A DNA stretch of 64,000 bases from Manihot esculenta (taxonomy: Eukaryota > Streptophyta > Magnoliopsida > Malpighiales > Euphorbiaceae): contig NC_035170.2 of assembly GCF_001659605.2 (NCBI RefSeq), positions 26,082,020 to 26,146,019 on the forward strand, in the 5' to 3' direction. A model generated the notes under the pieces. It saw nothing but the letters and a program-made list of their open reading frames with translations. It did no database searches and was not told the DNA's origin. Of this stretch, positions 24,101-35,535 are shown in pieces. Position 1 is the stretch's first letter, and the number at the start of each line of letters is the position of its first letter. The position numbers were made by a program, and so were the translations under genes.

Positions 24101-26800
24101 TTTATTTTCAGGTAATGTGAATATGTGATTATTGCATGATTTGCGTCCTACTTTCTTGAGCCTTTGCTGGTCAACATCACTAGTACAGTAGTGATCTGTT
24201 GTAATTCAAATAGGTTGCAACCTGTTCATGGATCACATAAAGTCCCTATTATTTTTTGTTTAAATGTGTTTGATATTTGGTATGTGTTCGGCTGGATAAT
24301 TTGTTTTGCCTATCATTTTATACTCGGAATGAAACTGGCAAGGTAATGCTGGCTTAGTTGCTGGACATTGATCAAAATGTTAATTTCAGGTCAACCTAGA
24401 CGCCATCTACTTACAACCGGGTGGAGTGTCTTTGTTAGTTCAAAGAAGTTAGTGGCAGGAGATGCATTCATCTTCTTGAGGCAAGTTTATCATATATTAT
24501 TACTTCCTTGTTCAGTGACTTCTTTGGTCTCCGTTAAATTTATTGATGATTGATATGCTTTTTACAGGGGAGAAAATGGAGAACTTCGGGTTGGTGTAAG
24601 GAGGCTTATGAGACAGCAGATTAGTATGCCATCTTCTGTTATATCTTGCCAAAGCATGCACCTTGGGGTTCTTGCCACTGCATCTCATGCAATTAATACA
24701 GGAACTCTTTTTTCTGTCTTCTACAAGCCAAGGTTTTGTTCTGTTCAATGTGTTTCATTTATTTAATGTTGTTTTGCTTTTGTGTTTTAGTAATTTGTTT
24801 GTAATTGTGTTACCTGCATAATCATGTTACTAAATAAGCATTTCATTTTCAGAACCAGTCGTTCTGAGTTCATTGTAAGTGTCAACAAGTATCTTGAAGC
24901 TCAGAGCCACAAGCTTTCTGTTGGGATGAGGTTTAAGATGAGATTTGAGGGCGAAGAAGTACCTGAACGAAGGTATCATCTTATACTGGATTGGCATTTA
25001 GCTTTAGAAGGTAATAACATTATTTGTAATTGTTAGTTTATATTGAGCTGCAGGTTTAGCGGCACCATTGTTGGTGTTGGAGATAATATGTCGTCTGGTT
25101 GGGCTGATTCTGAGTGGAGATCCTTAAAGGTTGACAAATTTGTTGATAAGTTTCTTGCTTTGGTTTCTAGATTTATTGATTTAATGGTTTGTGGAAGTTT
25201 GTTTGATCAAACAAAGTGTCTCTTCTGCTTTCATGTTAAAACTTAGAAGTCATCTTATCATCTCTTCATTTGTGGCTTGTATCATTTTCTTTGCCAGGTT
25301 CAATGGGATGAGCCTTCTTCAATCTTGCGTCCAGATAGAGTATCACCATGGGAATTGGAGCCACTCGTTGCATCTGCTCCTTCAAACTCCCAACCTGTGC
25401 AAAGGAACAAGCGCGCTCGGCCATCTGTTTTACCTTCACCAACGCCAAATCTGTCTGCACTTGGTATGTTATCTTTCCCTTTAGCGTTTCATCTTTTCAT
25501 TTGTTTATGTTGGTTTGTAACGATAACCTTGTGGTGCCTGTGTGCATTAGATGTGTGGAAACCCCCAACTGAGTCTCCTGCTTTCTCATATGGGGACTCT
25601 CAACGTGGACGAGATCTTTATCCATCTCACAATTTCTCTACAACTGCAAAGGCCAACTCTCTTGGCTTTAGTGGCAATAGTCTATTGTCTAGTGTCTCCC
25701 CCAACTCAATGTATTGGCCTAACCGGGTGGAAAGTGTTACAGATTCTTTTGTCCCAGTTATTAACAAAGATTCTGGAGAGAGAAAACAAAGCACTGGAAA
25801 TGGTTACAGGCTTTTTGGGATTCAACTTGTTGACAACTCCAATGTGGAAGAAACTTCACCTTTAGCTGTTGCTTCAGGAATGGGGGATGATTGCCCTATT
25901 GTGTCCTTGGATGCTGAATCTGATCAAAATTCTGAGCCATCAAATATTAATCGATCTGAAATCCCTTCAATAAGTTGTGAGCCTGAGAAATCATGCCTCA
26001 GATCTCCTCAAGAGTCACAAAGCCGTCAAATCAGAAGCTGCACAAAGGTAATAGCTTGTATTCTCTTATTGAATTCTTGTGAATATTATGGAAGAATTTT
26101 CAATATCTCTCTTGCTGTCCTTTTCGTTCTTCAGATCTCTCCGACTTCCTACAGATGTAGTTAGGCATATTAGGTATTTTTCTATAAATTAATATAGTTC
26201 AAATGTTGAAGACTATTGACCTTGATATTTTGAATGTTCGAACATGAGTATGCTTTAATTCTGATGTGATATTCTGTTTTGTGCTGCCTGATCTAAATGC
26301 TCAATGGCTGTGGCTTATATGGTTTTCTTTTTTTATTAGGTTCACATGCAAGGGATTGCTGTTGGTAGAGCTGTTGATTTGACACGGTTTGAATGTTATG
26401 AGGACTTGCTGATGAAGCTGGAGGATATGTTTGACATTGAAGGTGAGCTCAGTGGATCAACAAAGAAATGGCAAGTTGTCTACACGGATGATGAAGATGA
26501 CATGATGATGGTTGGGGATGACCCATGGCAGTAAGTTAACTTGACGTGCTAGTTCATTGTTCTTGCTATACATGTTTTTGCTTGTGTTGGATTTTTATGT
26601 TGATGACTTCTTTTGATGGCAGTGAGTTCTGCAGCATGGTGAGGAAGATTTTCATATATACATCTGAGGAAGTGAAGAGGTTATCACCCAAGATTAAACT
26701 CCCAGTCAATGAAGAGATCAAAGCAACCAAAGCTGATGGTGACCCTGATGCTGCAGTTAACATGGAGGACCAATCATCTGTTGTTGGGCCTGGGTGCTAA
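21185..26800 (+). CDS. ARF1: Auxin response factor 1-type transcription factor, 14 coding exons, 679 aa
   Basis: Exons: 21185-21233, 22775-22890, 23016-23111, 23274-23330, 23445-23597, 23692-23776, 24390-24480, 24568-24732, 24853-24972, 25054-25129, 25298-25463, 25551-26047, 26340-26530, 26623-26800 (2040 nt, in frame). Domains: a B3 DNA-binding domain (about residues 123-230, [20 protein letters not shown]) that binds TGTCNN elements; the ARF ancillary domain (about 247-333); a Ser/Pro-rich middle region, as in repressor-class ARFs, with an RLFGI motif at 478-482; and PB1 (about 556-645) with the lysine of TKVHMQG and the acidic [16 protein letters not shown] loop for Aux/IAA and ARF pairing. 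It resembles Arabidopsis ARF1 (665 aa) throughout, including the [12 protein letters not shown] and [20 protein letters not shown] blocks. The protein should be a nuclear repressor of auxin-response genes. The start is the only in-frame ATG after the UTR exon. No lesion seen. Confidence 0.96.
24481..24567 (+). other. GC-AG intron in the ARF1 gene
   Basis: To keep the invariant [14 protein letters not shown] of the B3 domain, exon 24390-24480 must end at TTGAG and splice at GCAAGT, joining GGGAGAAAATGG after TTTTTACAG at 24567. No GT is available that keeps the frame and the conserved Arg. AG|GCAAGT is the known strong form of the minor GC-AG class. Confidence 0.85.
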
Positions 26801-27345
26801 TAGGCCTGTGTCGTTTTACCATGAATGGCTATCAAAGGGGTGGTGAAAAGGAGTGATGAAGAGGGAGAATTCGGTGAAGATGATGTTTATAATACAGTGG
26901 TGTACGTGGAATGGCCAGTGACATTTCCAGACATGCAGCACTAAATAACTGTTGAGATGGATGGTGGCTGTTTGCTGAACGTCATTTGTGGAGAGTGAGA
27001 CTGTTTATCTTTAAAAATAGGTTTTGGGATTCAAGTTTGTATTTTTGCAAGGGAAACTTAATAGTGCTTGTTTGTTTGGATTCAACAAGGCTGAAAAGTT
27101 GTCCATTCCACCTCTTCTGCTCAGCAAATGAAGAATGGAGAATATTCAGTTTCTCTCAATTTCGCCTTTCCTCTTTTTCTTTTGAGAATTGACCACTGTT
27201 TACATTATGGCATAGCCAGCCTTTTGTATATAAGCATGCAGCCTTCTTATCACTTGCTTTCCTTTGCATACTTCACCTTCACCTTTGAAAAGCTACTATA
27301 TTTGTATTTGATTTGCTATTCAAATCTTCACAAAATTGTCTGAAG
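26801..27345 (+). other. ARF1 3' UTR and downstream flank
   Basis: Transcribed-like, moderately GC-balanced text follows the TAA at 26798-26800. No ORF with conserved content is seen. The polyadenylation site is not determined. Confidence 0.4.
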
Positions 27346-27769
27346 GTTTCAGTTTTCAGTTCACCAGAGGAAAGAGCAAGGCCTCCTCAACTTTGGCTTA
27401 CTGTTCTAGATGTTGTTTACCTTCCCACAACTTCAAAGGGCAAATTTTCTGTGGTTCCTGTTGTGCTCAAATTGCTTATAGATATTAGCTGTGCACTTTT
27501 GTCAAAAAATTTACCATTTAATCGTCACTTTACAAACTATTTGATCGATTTGCTTTTTAACTACATGCTACATGTTACATGTTTTCTTTTGTAAATTTGT
27601 TAAGCCATTACTGTTCTCAATGCCCAATTGCTGGAGCCTCAGCTTTTGTAAATATACTTACTTATGTTTGCCTTTTGACTCTCTGATGTATGGAGAAATT
27701 TTTAAATGGATTTAGTTCACTATTGATTTAAAATACATGATAATAGATTTCATTTAATTTTTTCATACA

Positions 27770-28060
27770 AAATCTATTTGCCTGTCTTAAGTCCAAATTC
27801 GATCGGATCAGACAAGTTTTTCCGTTTATGTGGTGGTGGTGACCCTAATAGCTTAACCTTGTAGATGATCCAAGTAGGACCGGTTCCAAGCAATTTTTTC
27901 CCATTTGTGTGATGGTGGTGATCCCAACGGCTTAACCCAGCTCCTCCTTGTCCTTTACTAAAAGATAGGCTGGGGCCTGGGAAAGTAGGTGGGCAACGGT
28001 CATAATTTTTGAAAATTTTGTAACAAAGAAAGTTTAATCCTTGCAAAAAGCTTTATGTAA
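27770..28060. repeat. Intergenic imperfect duplication between ARF1 and the next gene
   Basis: A block built on 'TTTTTCCGTTTATGTGGTGG' followed by a TGACCCTAATAGCTTAACC stretch (about 27818-27862) is repeated as 'TTTTTTCCCATTTGTGTGAT' followed by TGATCCCAACGGCTTAACC (about 27892-27937). The origin is unknown. The minus-strand ORF over it has no recognisable content. Confidence 0.55.
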
Positions 28061-28216
28061 TGCTTTTACGATCTTTCAACTGACCATCAAGTTCTCTTTT
28101 CAAAAGCACTAATGTATCCAATGTTCTAGCCTATTTCTATATTCACAATTGCCAAAAACCAGAAAGCCTCCAATTCCACCATCTTGTAATCTAGCCATTA
28201 CCAAGTTACCAAGAAA

Positions 28217-28696
28217 ATGATAAAGGCAGTGAAGAAGTTGAAGAAGCTCTGGCCAAAAAAGAAGAGAAGAAAGAAGACCCATCAAGAACCTCATTATCTT
28301 CCTCCGCCACCGTGCCCCTGTTGCTGCTCCTATTCCTCTCCAGTTCAACCTTCTGCTCCACCGCTGCCGCCATGGCTGGTGCCTGACCAGACCAATGAGA
28401 CCGTTACTGCACCTGGGGTGCAGCAGTACCTTCCAGAAGTAAGCTACCAAAGTCGAATCCAGTTCCAATCTCAAGAAATTATTGTGGAAACAAATCCCAT
28501 TTGTCCTACGTTACCAATTGAGACTACCCCATTAACGTACCAGCAATATACAGTTCCAAATCCTGTTTATGGGGTGCCTGTTGTGGAGACGCCAAGAAGA
28601 GAGAGCTCAGGTGGGTTCTTTGGATGTCTTATTAGCTATGGTGTGGATCTAATTCGTTGCTTCTGTCCTTGTTTTCGCATTCGAGAAGTTGACTGA
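28217..28696 (+). CDS. Small Pro-rich protein with Lys-rich start and Cys-rich tail, 159 aa, unknown function
   Basis: Single-exon ORF. Residues 1-22 are strongly basic (MIKAVKKLKKLWPKKKRRKK). Then come HYLPPPPCPCCCSYSSP and APPLPPW, a Gln/Thr/Pro-rich middle with tyrosines (TYQQYTVPNPVYG), and a C-terminal hydrophobic, Cys-containing segment, SSGGFFGCLISYGVDLIRCF followed by CPCFRIREVD. The tail could be a palmitoylated membrane anchor, as in small plant Pro/Cys-rich proteins, but I do not recognise the family. Length, composition and absence of stops in an otherwise AT-rich, stop-dense region favour a real gene. It lies about 1.4 kb downstream of ARF1 on the same strand. Confidence 0.7.
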   Translation: MIKAVKKLKKLWPKKKRRKKTHQEPHYLPPPPCPCCCSYSSPVQPSAPPLPPWLVPDQTNETVTAPGVQQYLPEVSYQSRIQFQSQEIIVETNPICPTLPIETTPLTYQQYTVPNPVYGVPVVETPRRESSGGFFGCLISYGVDLIRCFCPCFRIREVD

Positions 28697-29095
28697 TAAT
28701 TGAAGCATGGAAGTCTAGCTGATAAAAGACGCAGCGCATAGATCTCCCCTCCTTCCTTTTTTCTTATTAATGATTATATATACATATATATCGTTTGGTT
28801 TCTATTTGTTATTGTTAATCAATAGAAGAAGAAAAGAAAAGGCTCTTGTATGAATTAGCTCATCATGAATATTTGTAGATTAAATCGCTAATAACATGCT
28901 ATATATAGTGTTTTTGAGTAATTTTCGATGATAAACAGTGTTTATTGGTGGAAAATTCTTGATAATTCCATAATTCGAATAGAAAGAAGTTACAACGTTA
29001 ATCAAAACATAGTTAAACAATCTTAACAAAGGTGATTATAATAAATTATTATACATACAATAATAGAATGTGACTGTGTCTGTGTCTGCATATTC

Positions 29096-29380
29096 TCAAC
29101 CAGATCCTCCGGGTGAGCTGTGACTAGGAGGAGCATTAATCCCTGTCAAAATCCTGCGGAGTTTTGGCATCTGATCTTCGTGAATAAAGTTGCCCTTTTG
29201 AATGTGGTCGGAAACATATTTTGACATCATCGGATGCTTTCCTGCATCTTCATAAGCATATGAATGGGTATTGATTCTCTGATTCCCAATTTTCTCTTTC
29301 CTTGGTTCCAATTCAAGTTGAATAGCAAGTGAGGATGAAACAGCAACAATCAAGATCATCAACATCACCAACTTCATCAT
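29096..29380 (-). CDS. Small secreted peptide precursor, family A copy 1 (94 aa)
   Basis: A signal peptide occupies residues 1-19 (MMKLVMLMILIVAVSSSLA). An acidic/basic pro-region contains YAYEDAGKH and KGNFIHEDQMP. RRIL is at 75-78, then the 16-residue tail TGINAPPSHSSPGGSG. RRIL/RRLL is the site cut by the plant site-1 protease SBT6.1 in RALF precursors, so the tail is a plausible mature peptide (inference). The Pro/Ser/Gly tail is reminiscent of PIP/PIPL, IDA or CEP type peptides but matches none of their signatures. A 5' UTR intron probably runs 29404-35413 (donor G|GTAATT, acceptor GTGCAG) and contains a 5.6-kb retrotransposon; the leader exon and promoter therefore lie beyond 35414. The TATA position seen in the sister copies reads TTAAAAA here, so expression may be impaired. 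Confidence 0.8.
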   Translation of the reverse strand: MMKLVMLMILIVAVSSSLAIQLELEPRKEKIGNQRINTHSYAYEDAGKHPMMSKYVSDHIQKGNFIHEDQMPKLRRILTGINAPPSHSSPGGSG

Positions 29381-29725
29381 CTACCTAGCTACTTTCAAAT
29401 TTGCTGCACTTTTGTTAATAATTAATGTATGAATAAGACGATGAGCATAAATAAAATTCAAAGTTAACAAAAAAGTAATATAGTTAAAAAGTAAAAACAA
29501 ATTGAAGGTCTTGCGCAGTGTATTGCAGTCTTCAATTCTTAAAAATTACACCTGTTTCTAAATATCAAAAATAAAAATATATGAAATATCTATCTAAACC
29601 GGAGTGATAAAGACACTTGTACATACTAGGTTTAACGTGAATCTGAATAAATAAAAGGTTTTAAATTCTACTTTTTCAATTTCCAATCCCAATTTTAAAA
29701 AACGACGCTTATAGTCTATGCTAGT

Positions 29726-30360
29726 TGTCACGGTTTCAGATTTTAGCAATCGTCAGGAACCGTGCGGCACTTGACTTGAACACCTTCAAGCCAAGTCAGC
29801 CTTAAGAATCACCTAATATCCTGTGAACATGAATACCCTGATTAGTCAATGTTATATAAATGAACAACGAAGCCAACAGACAGCATTCCATCAGAAGCCT
29901 CACAGTAGGTACAAAAGATAAGAACTGAACATGGAAATTCATGAACAGGCTACTTATTTTATTATAGGGGCAAAATAGTAATTATACATTATCATCGATG
30001 CAATCGTTACAATAATTCTCACCTCCCTTGTAGACAGGGGGGACGGTCTACAAGGAGTGAAGGAACAACTTGGATCTCCGTAGGCCTACGGTAGCCAACT
30101 GGGCCCAGCCCCAGCTGGTGGCCAACTAGTCACTCCCCCCTAAAGAGCCTTAAGAACAACTTGGCCTATGGCAGGAGGAGACATCAACATGTCTCATATG
30201 ACACCCCCCCTAAAACAAATACATGGAAAAGAATTACAACAAATTGTCTCGGCCATTATCTTCCTACTAATTTCTACTATTTTATCCTAATATTGCTTTC
30301 TAGGAATTCCAATGTTGGAAAATTACAGTTTTGGTCCCTGAAAACTCTATGACCCTGACA
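29726..30360 (-). repeat. 3' LTR (element orientation) of the LARD-like element
   Basis: 635 bp, TG...CA ends. It contains the same 63-codon chance ORF as its partner LTR. It differs from 34669-35303 at CGTCAGG/CGCCAGG, CACCTAAT/CACCCAAT and CTCCCTTG/CTCTCTTG. Confidence 0.95.
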
Positions 30361-30644
30361 CTCCCCCACTTAAACGGTCGACGTCCTCGTCGACTGGGTT
30401 TGTTGGGGTTCTTCAATCTTTGAGTCCGACATTCTTAGGCTTGTAGTGTGATTTGATCCCAGTCCTGCTCCATTAAATTGTTGGACAGCCTTAATCCTTA
30501 GTATCTCCTCCCAATTGATCTCTGTGGACTGCTACTTCTTAATGATGATGAGACTACAAAAGCTCTATCTTCTGGTGGTAAATGTTCTGCCCTTGATTCC
30601 TTAGACTACTGCAAACGGTGCTAGAAAGTATTGCTCTCCTCCTC

Positions 30645-30740
30645 TGCACGAACTTATTGCTTGAAGTCATTGATCACTGGTTCTTTTCTCTGCACGAACT
30701 CATTGCCTGAAGTCATTGATCACTAGTTCTTTTCTCCTAA
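30645..30740. repeat. Two-copy tandem repeat in the LARD interior
   Basis: A unit of about 48 bp beginning CTGCACGAACT(T/C)ATTGC and ending ATTGATCACT(G/A)GTTC occurs twice in a row. Confidence 0.7.
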
Positions 30741-33700
30741 ACCTGTCTCGCCATTACTCGTCTTTACTTGTCGACCTTACTCCTCGCCTCAAAAAGCATG
30801 ACCCCATCAGGCAACAAATCTATCAACCTGCATACACTCGTGCCACACGACATCGTGATTAACCTGTAATAGTCTCATAAGAAAGATTAGTACCACCCAT
30901 GTCAGATTCAAATACAAATTAGTATAGCAAGTCATCTAAAATACAACCCATTACAACTCAACAGGTGTGCCAATCACACTTGACCACTAAGACTTGAACT
31001 GATTTTATCCATTCCCTTGACATAACACCACATTATCCCACTTGCAGCGAAGCTCGGCGAATACTCCTAAGAAATCGGTGTCTCCATTGTCAATAGAGAT
31101 CACTCCACACTCTCTTTCTCTTTTGTCCGTTTTACAGTCCTCCCTTCATAAGCTTTGGTATTATGCTCACTTAATCTCCTTTTTCTCTCTCCCTAAGAAT
31201 GTAGTTAAAGCAAAATGCTTACAAAATGACACACATCACACACCAAATAACCACGACCACTGAACCCTATGAGCCGCAGAAGACTACTCAAAACAGCTAC
31301 TAAGATTGACTATACATAAAGCAATTAATATCATCATTATGATTCAATAATAAGAAATTACTAGAAGATACCCCCTTTATTATGCCGCTTTCATCATAGC
31401 TCTCAACATCGACTTGCCTCACCAACTTAGCTTAAGCAACCTGTGCTTCTCGACCTATCTCGGTCCTCTTCCATGTTGATCCACTTGTGAGAACTTTTGT
31501 TTAGCCCTGAGGTCTCTTTCCTGCTCAACAACAAGGGTAGGACTAAATTTGTCCTTTTAATTATACATTATTTTCCAATCCTCTTTTTAAGGAAGCTATA
31601 CCCTGTATGTTCACAATATCTGTTAGCACCAACTTGTCAAGTCCCACATCACGAGGAACCTGGCTCAATAATACACAAAATATCTAAAAAATGAATAACT
31701 AAAATGAAGTAAGACAAAGAATAATATCAGGAAACACCAAAGCACTATACTTGTCTGGTGTGAGAGAGTTCCCTCTTGTTAAATTCCCTTCTCTCGTACT
31801 GAATTGTCACTAAGGATCTCCACCTCTCCTCATTACCTTGAGCCCCACACTCCTTTGACTAGCTCACTGGTCCTCACTTTTGCCAGTTTCCACTTATCCT
31901 CCTTCTTGTGTCGTAGGACGAGTGAATTCCTTGCTTTCACAGCCCTGTTGCTCTCAATGGAATTTGATACAACTCTCGCCCAATGTCACCCTACATGCCT
32001 CTTGGTTGTCCGATCAAAATGTTCACTTACCTCAAAGAGAATGAACATGTGCTCTGCAATCATAGTTGGTTGGCACCTATCATCCATTGTTTCATACTCT
32101 TGTAATTGTTATTTTCCTTTTTAGGGTATGCCTTTCCTATTTTGATGCTCGTTTTCTGTATTCCTGTAAAGGATATGTTTTTGAGAGATGAGGCAACTAC
32201 CACTTTTGATCTATCACCATCTCATCCACACCAGTGTTTCACATGGATCCCTCAAGGCTCTTCTTTCTGCACTAACAACATTGCACAACCTAGCAAGAGT
32301 TACAGGAGCAATAACTTGCTCACTAATTACGCACCAGGATCAAGTAATTTATAAAAGAATATCATAACAGTTGATAACCATGGTACTCATTTCTCATAAT
32401 GACCACATTTATTTATTTACCTATTTTGTTCCACTTACTCACAAATAGACAATACTTCATCGAATGCTACTTTTTGTCGAGTTTACTCTTGCACCCCCTC
32501 GTGCTAGATAGCCACTAGGTTCTTCTTCACTACTCTTGCTTACCTCTCCTTTATCAAGGAACAATTATTGGACAATACAGAGATAACTTGTGCCTTTCTT
32601 GGGAGACGCCACACCCATTAACGTCTCGGATTCACTACAGGAAGGAATTGTGAAGTCCATCTTGCTTTTTGATGTCCTTGATTAAGCGAGTTTGTCAAAG
32701 GACATGCTCACATTAATCCCTGCACTCAAGTTGTCCGCTTTATCTCTATTTCCTCATATCATCCACTTCAGTTTTAGTCTTGATTCTAGCAATTGTGTAA
32801 ACGGTCCACGAATCTTGTATCTTGTGCCCGCTTCGTAGCATCAACTCCAATGTACCTGACACCGGGCAATGATATGTTGTTTTATACTAGGTCCGATTCT
32901 CATTTCCTCTCTTAAAGTCCTCTATGAGACTTTAAAGATCTCCTCGTCCGTCCCATGTCCCTTATTTGACACATAACTCGCAGAATATTTCCATCATGCT
33001 TGATCCCTTCACGCGAACAATACTACCTTAGACGAGGAGGAACAAGAAAATACAAACAACTTAGAGTTGACAACTCTATGATTTATACCTTATGTTCCCT
33101 CCTCCCTTACTCACCAAGTCCTTCAAGACCTTCGAAGCATTTTTGCCCAAGCAATTTGTAGAATAATATGGCTTTCTTCATAGAGAACACTTCATACTGC
33201 TTAGTTATGCCACTTCTATGTCATCTTGTTAATCACATTTCAGATCGCTCCCCCACTTACTGCTTTAGCCCATCTTCTTAGGCGGCTATCAATTAGATAC
33301 CAGAGTTGAACATCTCTTTAACTCCTTGGTAATAGAATCAACTCAATCTTAGTCATCCTTTGCTCTACACCATATTCAGGAAGGTTTTAAGCTCATCCAT
33401 GTCTCTTGAATCTGTTGTCACAATCCGCTTACTCTATTAAAGTCAAGTGCCACATTCTTTCGTGTTAGCCATATATGCTAAACAATTCCTTTATGTACTT
33501 TCCTTATGAACACTTTGTTGGAGTTTACCAACTCTCTTGAATAACGAATGTTACTTGTAGTAAAATTGAAGCTTACCATTTCATATCCCTTTTCTCATGT
33601 CCAGTGGGAACGCTCTCTATCCATAAGACTTTACACTTTCATCCTTGGAATAAATTTAGCTTTATAGTTCGATCACATAAATGTTGTTCTTTATATATAT

Positions 33701-33962
33701 GCACAATCACAATTCCCAATAATATTAACAAATAAGTTCATATTAAAGAGAAAATCATCTACCTCCATCCCACGACACAGATTGAGGTTCTGGGATTCCA
33801 CCATTGCCTACTTCATAGGCATTAGCTCGTAATGCACGCCATTAATAAATGTTCCTCTGGTTCACTTCTGAAGTATTGCTCATAGTCTCTCCTATGTTAT
33901 CTTTAATATTCTTGCACCATTCCTGCAAGCAAAAACAATACATGAGAGGCTTTTGCCTCACT

Positions 33963-34052
33963 TTTGTCTCAGAAGGCCTCTTGCCTCAATTCTATCTCAG
34001 GAGGCCTCTTGCCTCAATTGTGTCTCAGAAGGCCTCTTGCCTTAATTTTGAG
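33963..34052. repeat. Three-copy 32-bp tandem repeat in the LARD interior
   Basis: The unit 'TCTCAGAAGGCCTCTTGCCT' followed by CAATT-type spacer occurs three times with small changes. Non-coding in all frames as far as I can judge. Confidence 0.75.
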
Positions 34053-34668
34053 TGAAATGGTCTCGGGATTCTCAGATGGCCTCAAGCTCTATTGGCTCAT
34101 CCTCCCCCTTATCACTATACCTGAGGTCATTACTCCCTCTCCAAGGGCCACTAAAAGGAAGTAGGTAGCACCTAGTCATTACCCTCTCTCCAGAAGACAT
34201 TTCCAATGGAGTGTGCAGTACTAGGCTATTACCTCACTCCCAATGGTGTCCCGATGGAGCGTGCAGCACCTCTAGTTAATATGGCCAGTCTAGCCCGAAG
34301 GCTCATGCTTTTGTCTTCTTTGCCTCACAATGTGTTATTACTCCACGTAGCTTCATAATTGGGAGGTCACTACCTCCCCCTTTCCCCACTTTATGCTCAA
34401 GATCACCCCACTGGGTGTCATTCGCATGAAAGAGGCTTTGGATGGCCTCAATCTCTCGCCAATTTGGCTATCATTGCCAACAACGTTCATTTTTTTTTTT
34501 CCCATTTCTAGTGCCTCAAAGCACTTCTAACCAGAATCAATCTCCAACGCCTTCTCCTCTTAAGTGGTATAGACAACCCACCAGGCAGCACGATTCTCAC
34601 CCTTCTCTCAATGGTCTTCGTGCATTTCTTTTATATTGCTCGCAGATCTTTCTTGCTCTGATACCAAT

Positions 34669-35303
34669 TGTCACGGTTTCAGATTTTAGCAATCGCCAGG
34701 AACCGTGCGGCACTTGACTTGAACACCTTCAAGCCAAGTCAGCCTTAAGAATCACCCAATATCCTGTGAACATGAATACCCTGATTAGTCAATGTTATAT
34801 AAATGAACAACGAAGCCAACAGACAGCATTCCATCAGAAGCCTCACAGTAGGTACAAAAGATAAGAACTGAACATGGAAATTCATGAACAGGCTACTTAT
34901 TTTATTATAGGGGCAAAATAGTAATTATACATTATCATCGATGCAATCGTTACAATAATTCTCACCTCTCTTGTAGACAGGGGGGACGGTCTACAAGGAG
35001 TGAAGGAACAACTTGGATCTCCGTAGGCCTACGGTAGCCAACTGGGCCCAGCCCCAGCTGGTGGCCAACTAGTCACTCCCCCCTAAAGAGCCTTAAGAAC
35101 AACTTGGCCTATGGCAGGAGGAGACATCAACATGTCTCATATGACACCCCCCCTAAAACAAATACATGGAAAAGAATTACAACAAATTGTCTCGGCCATT
35201 ATCTTCCTACTAATTTCTACTATTTTATCCTAATATTGCTTTCTAGGAATTCCAATGTTGGAAAATTACAGTTTTGGTCCCTGAAAACTCTATGACCCTG
35301 ACA
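34669..35303 (-). repeat. 5' LTR (element orientation) of the LARD-like element
   Basis: 635 bp, adjacent to the tRNA-Met-type primer site on its left. It would contain the promoter for minus-strand transcription into the interior. Confidence 0.95.
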
Positions 35304-35394
35304 CTAGTCATTCGACTTTAATTCTCAAGAATTACACTCAACGTCTAAATATTAAAAATAAAAACATATAATGGTTTTTCGTTTTAAAAAAAAA

Positions 35395-35535
35395 AAACAA
35401 ATCAAAGAATTACCAAACCTTGCCTAATATCAAGCAAGCAACTTCCTGTGGTGCTGTTGATAAGTTATATCAAGTTCTGGTACTTAAAAAGGGCTTTTGA
35501 ATTTTCGAGGAAGGTGGCAAGGCATAAAATTCAAC
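35395..35535 (-). promoter_or_regulatory. Leader exon and promoter of family A copy 1, displaced by the retrotransposon
   Basis: CAAATCAAAGAATTACCA, then CTTGCCTAATATCAAGCAAG and GGTGCTGTTGATAAGTTATA, align with the segment directly upstream of the A genes at 46.7, 55.0 and 58.2 kb. The splice donor G|GTAATT lies at 35413/35414 on the minus strand. The sister copies have TATAA or TATATA here; this one reads TTAAAAA near 35486-35494. Confidence 0.7.

Larger units (their letters stand above)
29726..35303 (-). mobile_element. Young non-autonomous LTR retrotransposon (LARD-like), 5578 bp
   Basis: Two 635-bp LTRs (29726-30360 and 34669-35303) begin TGTCACGG and end CCTGACA on the plus strand. They differ at about three positions, all C/T. 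Target duplication CTAGT lies at 29721-29725 and 35304-35308. The primer site is the reverse complement of TGGTATCAGAGC (34655-34666), two bases from the right LTR, so the element reads on the minus strand. The polypurine tract AAGTGGGGGAG abuts the left LTR. The 4.3-kb interior has no gag or pol domains in any frame, only short ORFs, so movement would need another element's proteins. It sits in the 5' UTR intron of the family A gene at 29096-29380. Confidence 0.95.

Noticed and set aside
25277..26164. Long continuous frame (295 aa) through ARF1 exons 25298-25463 and 25551-26047
   Set aside because: It reads through the intron between them and past the 26047 donor; splice sites and ARF homology give the true structure.
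30161..30352. 63-aa ORF found twice, identically (also 35104-35295)
   Set aside because: It lies in both LTRs of one element; identity reflects LTR homology, not a conserved gene.
33963..34052. Possible CRISPR-like direct repeats
   Set aside because: Three contiguous degenerate units without spacers, inside a plant retrotransposon.
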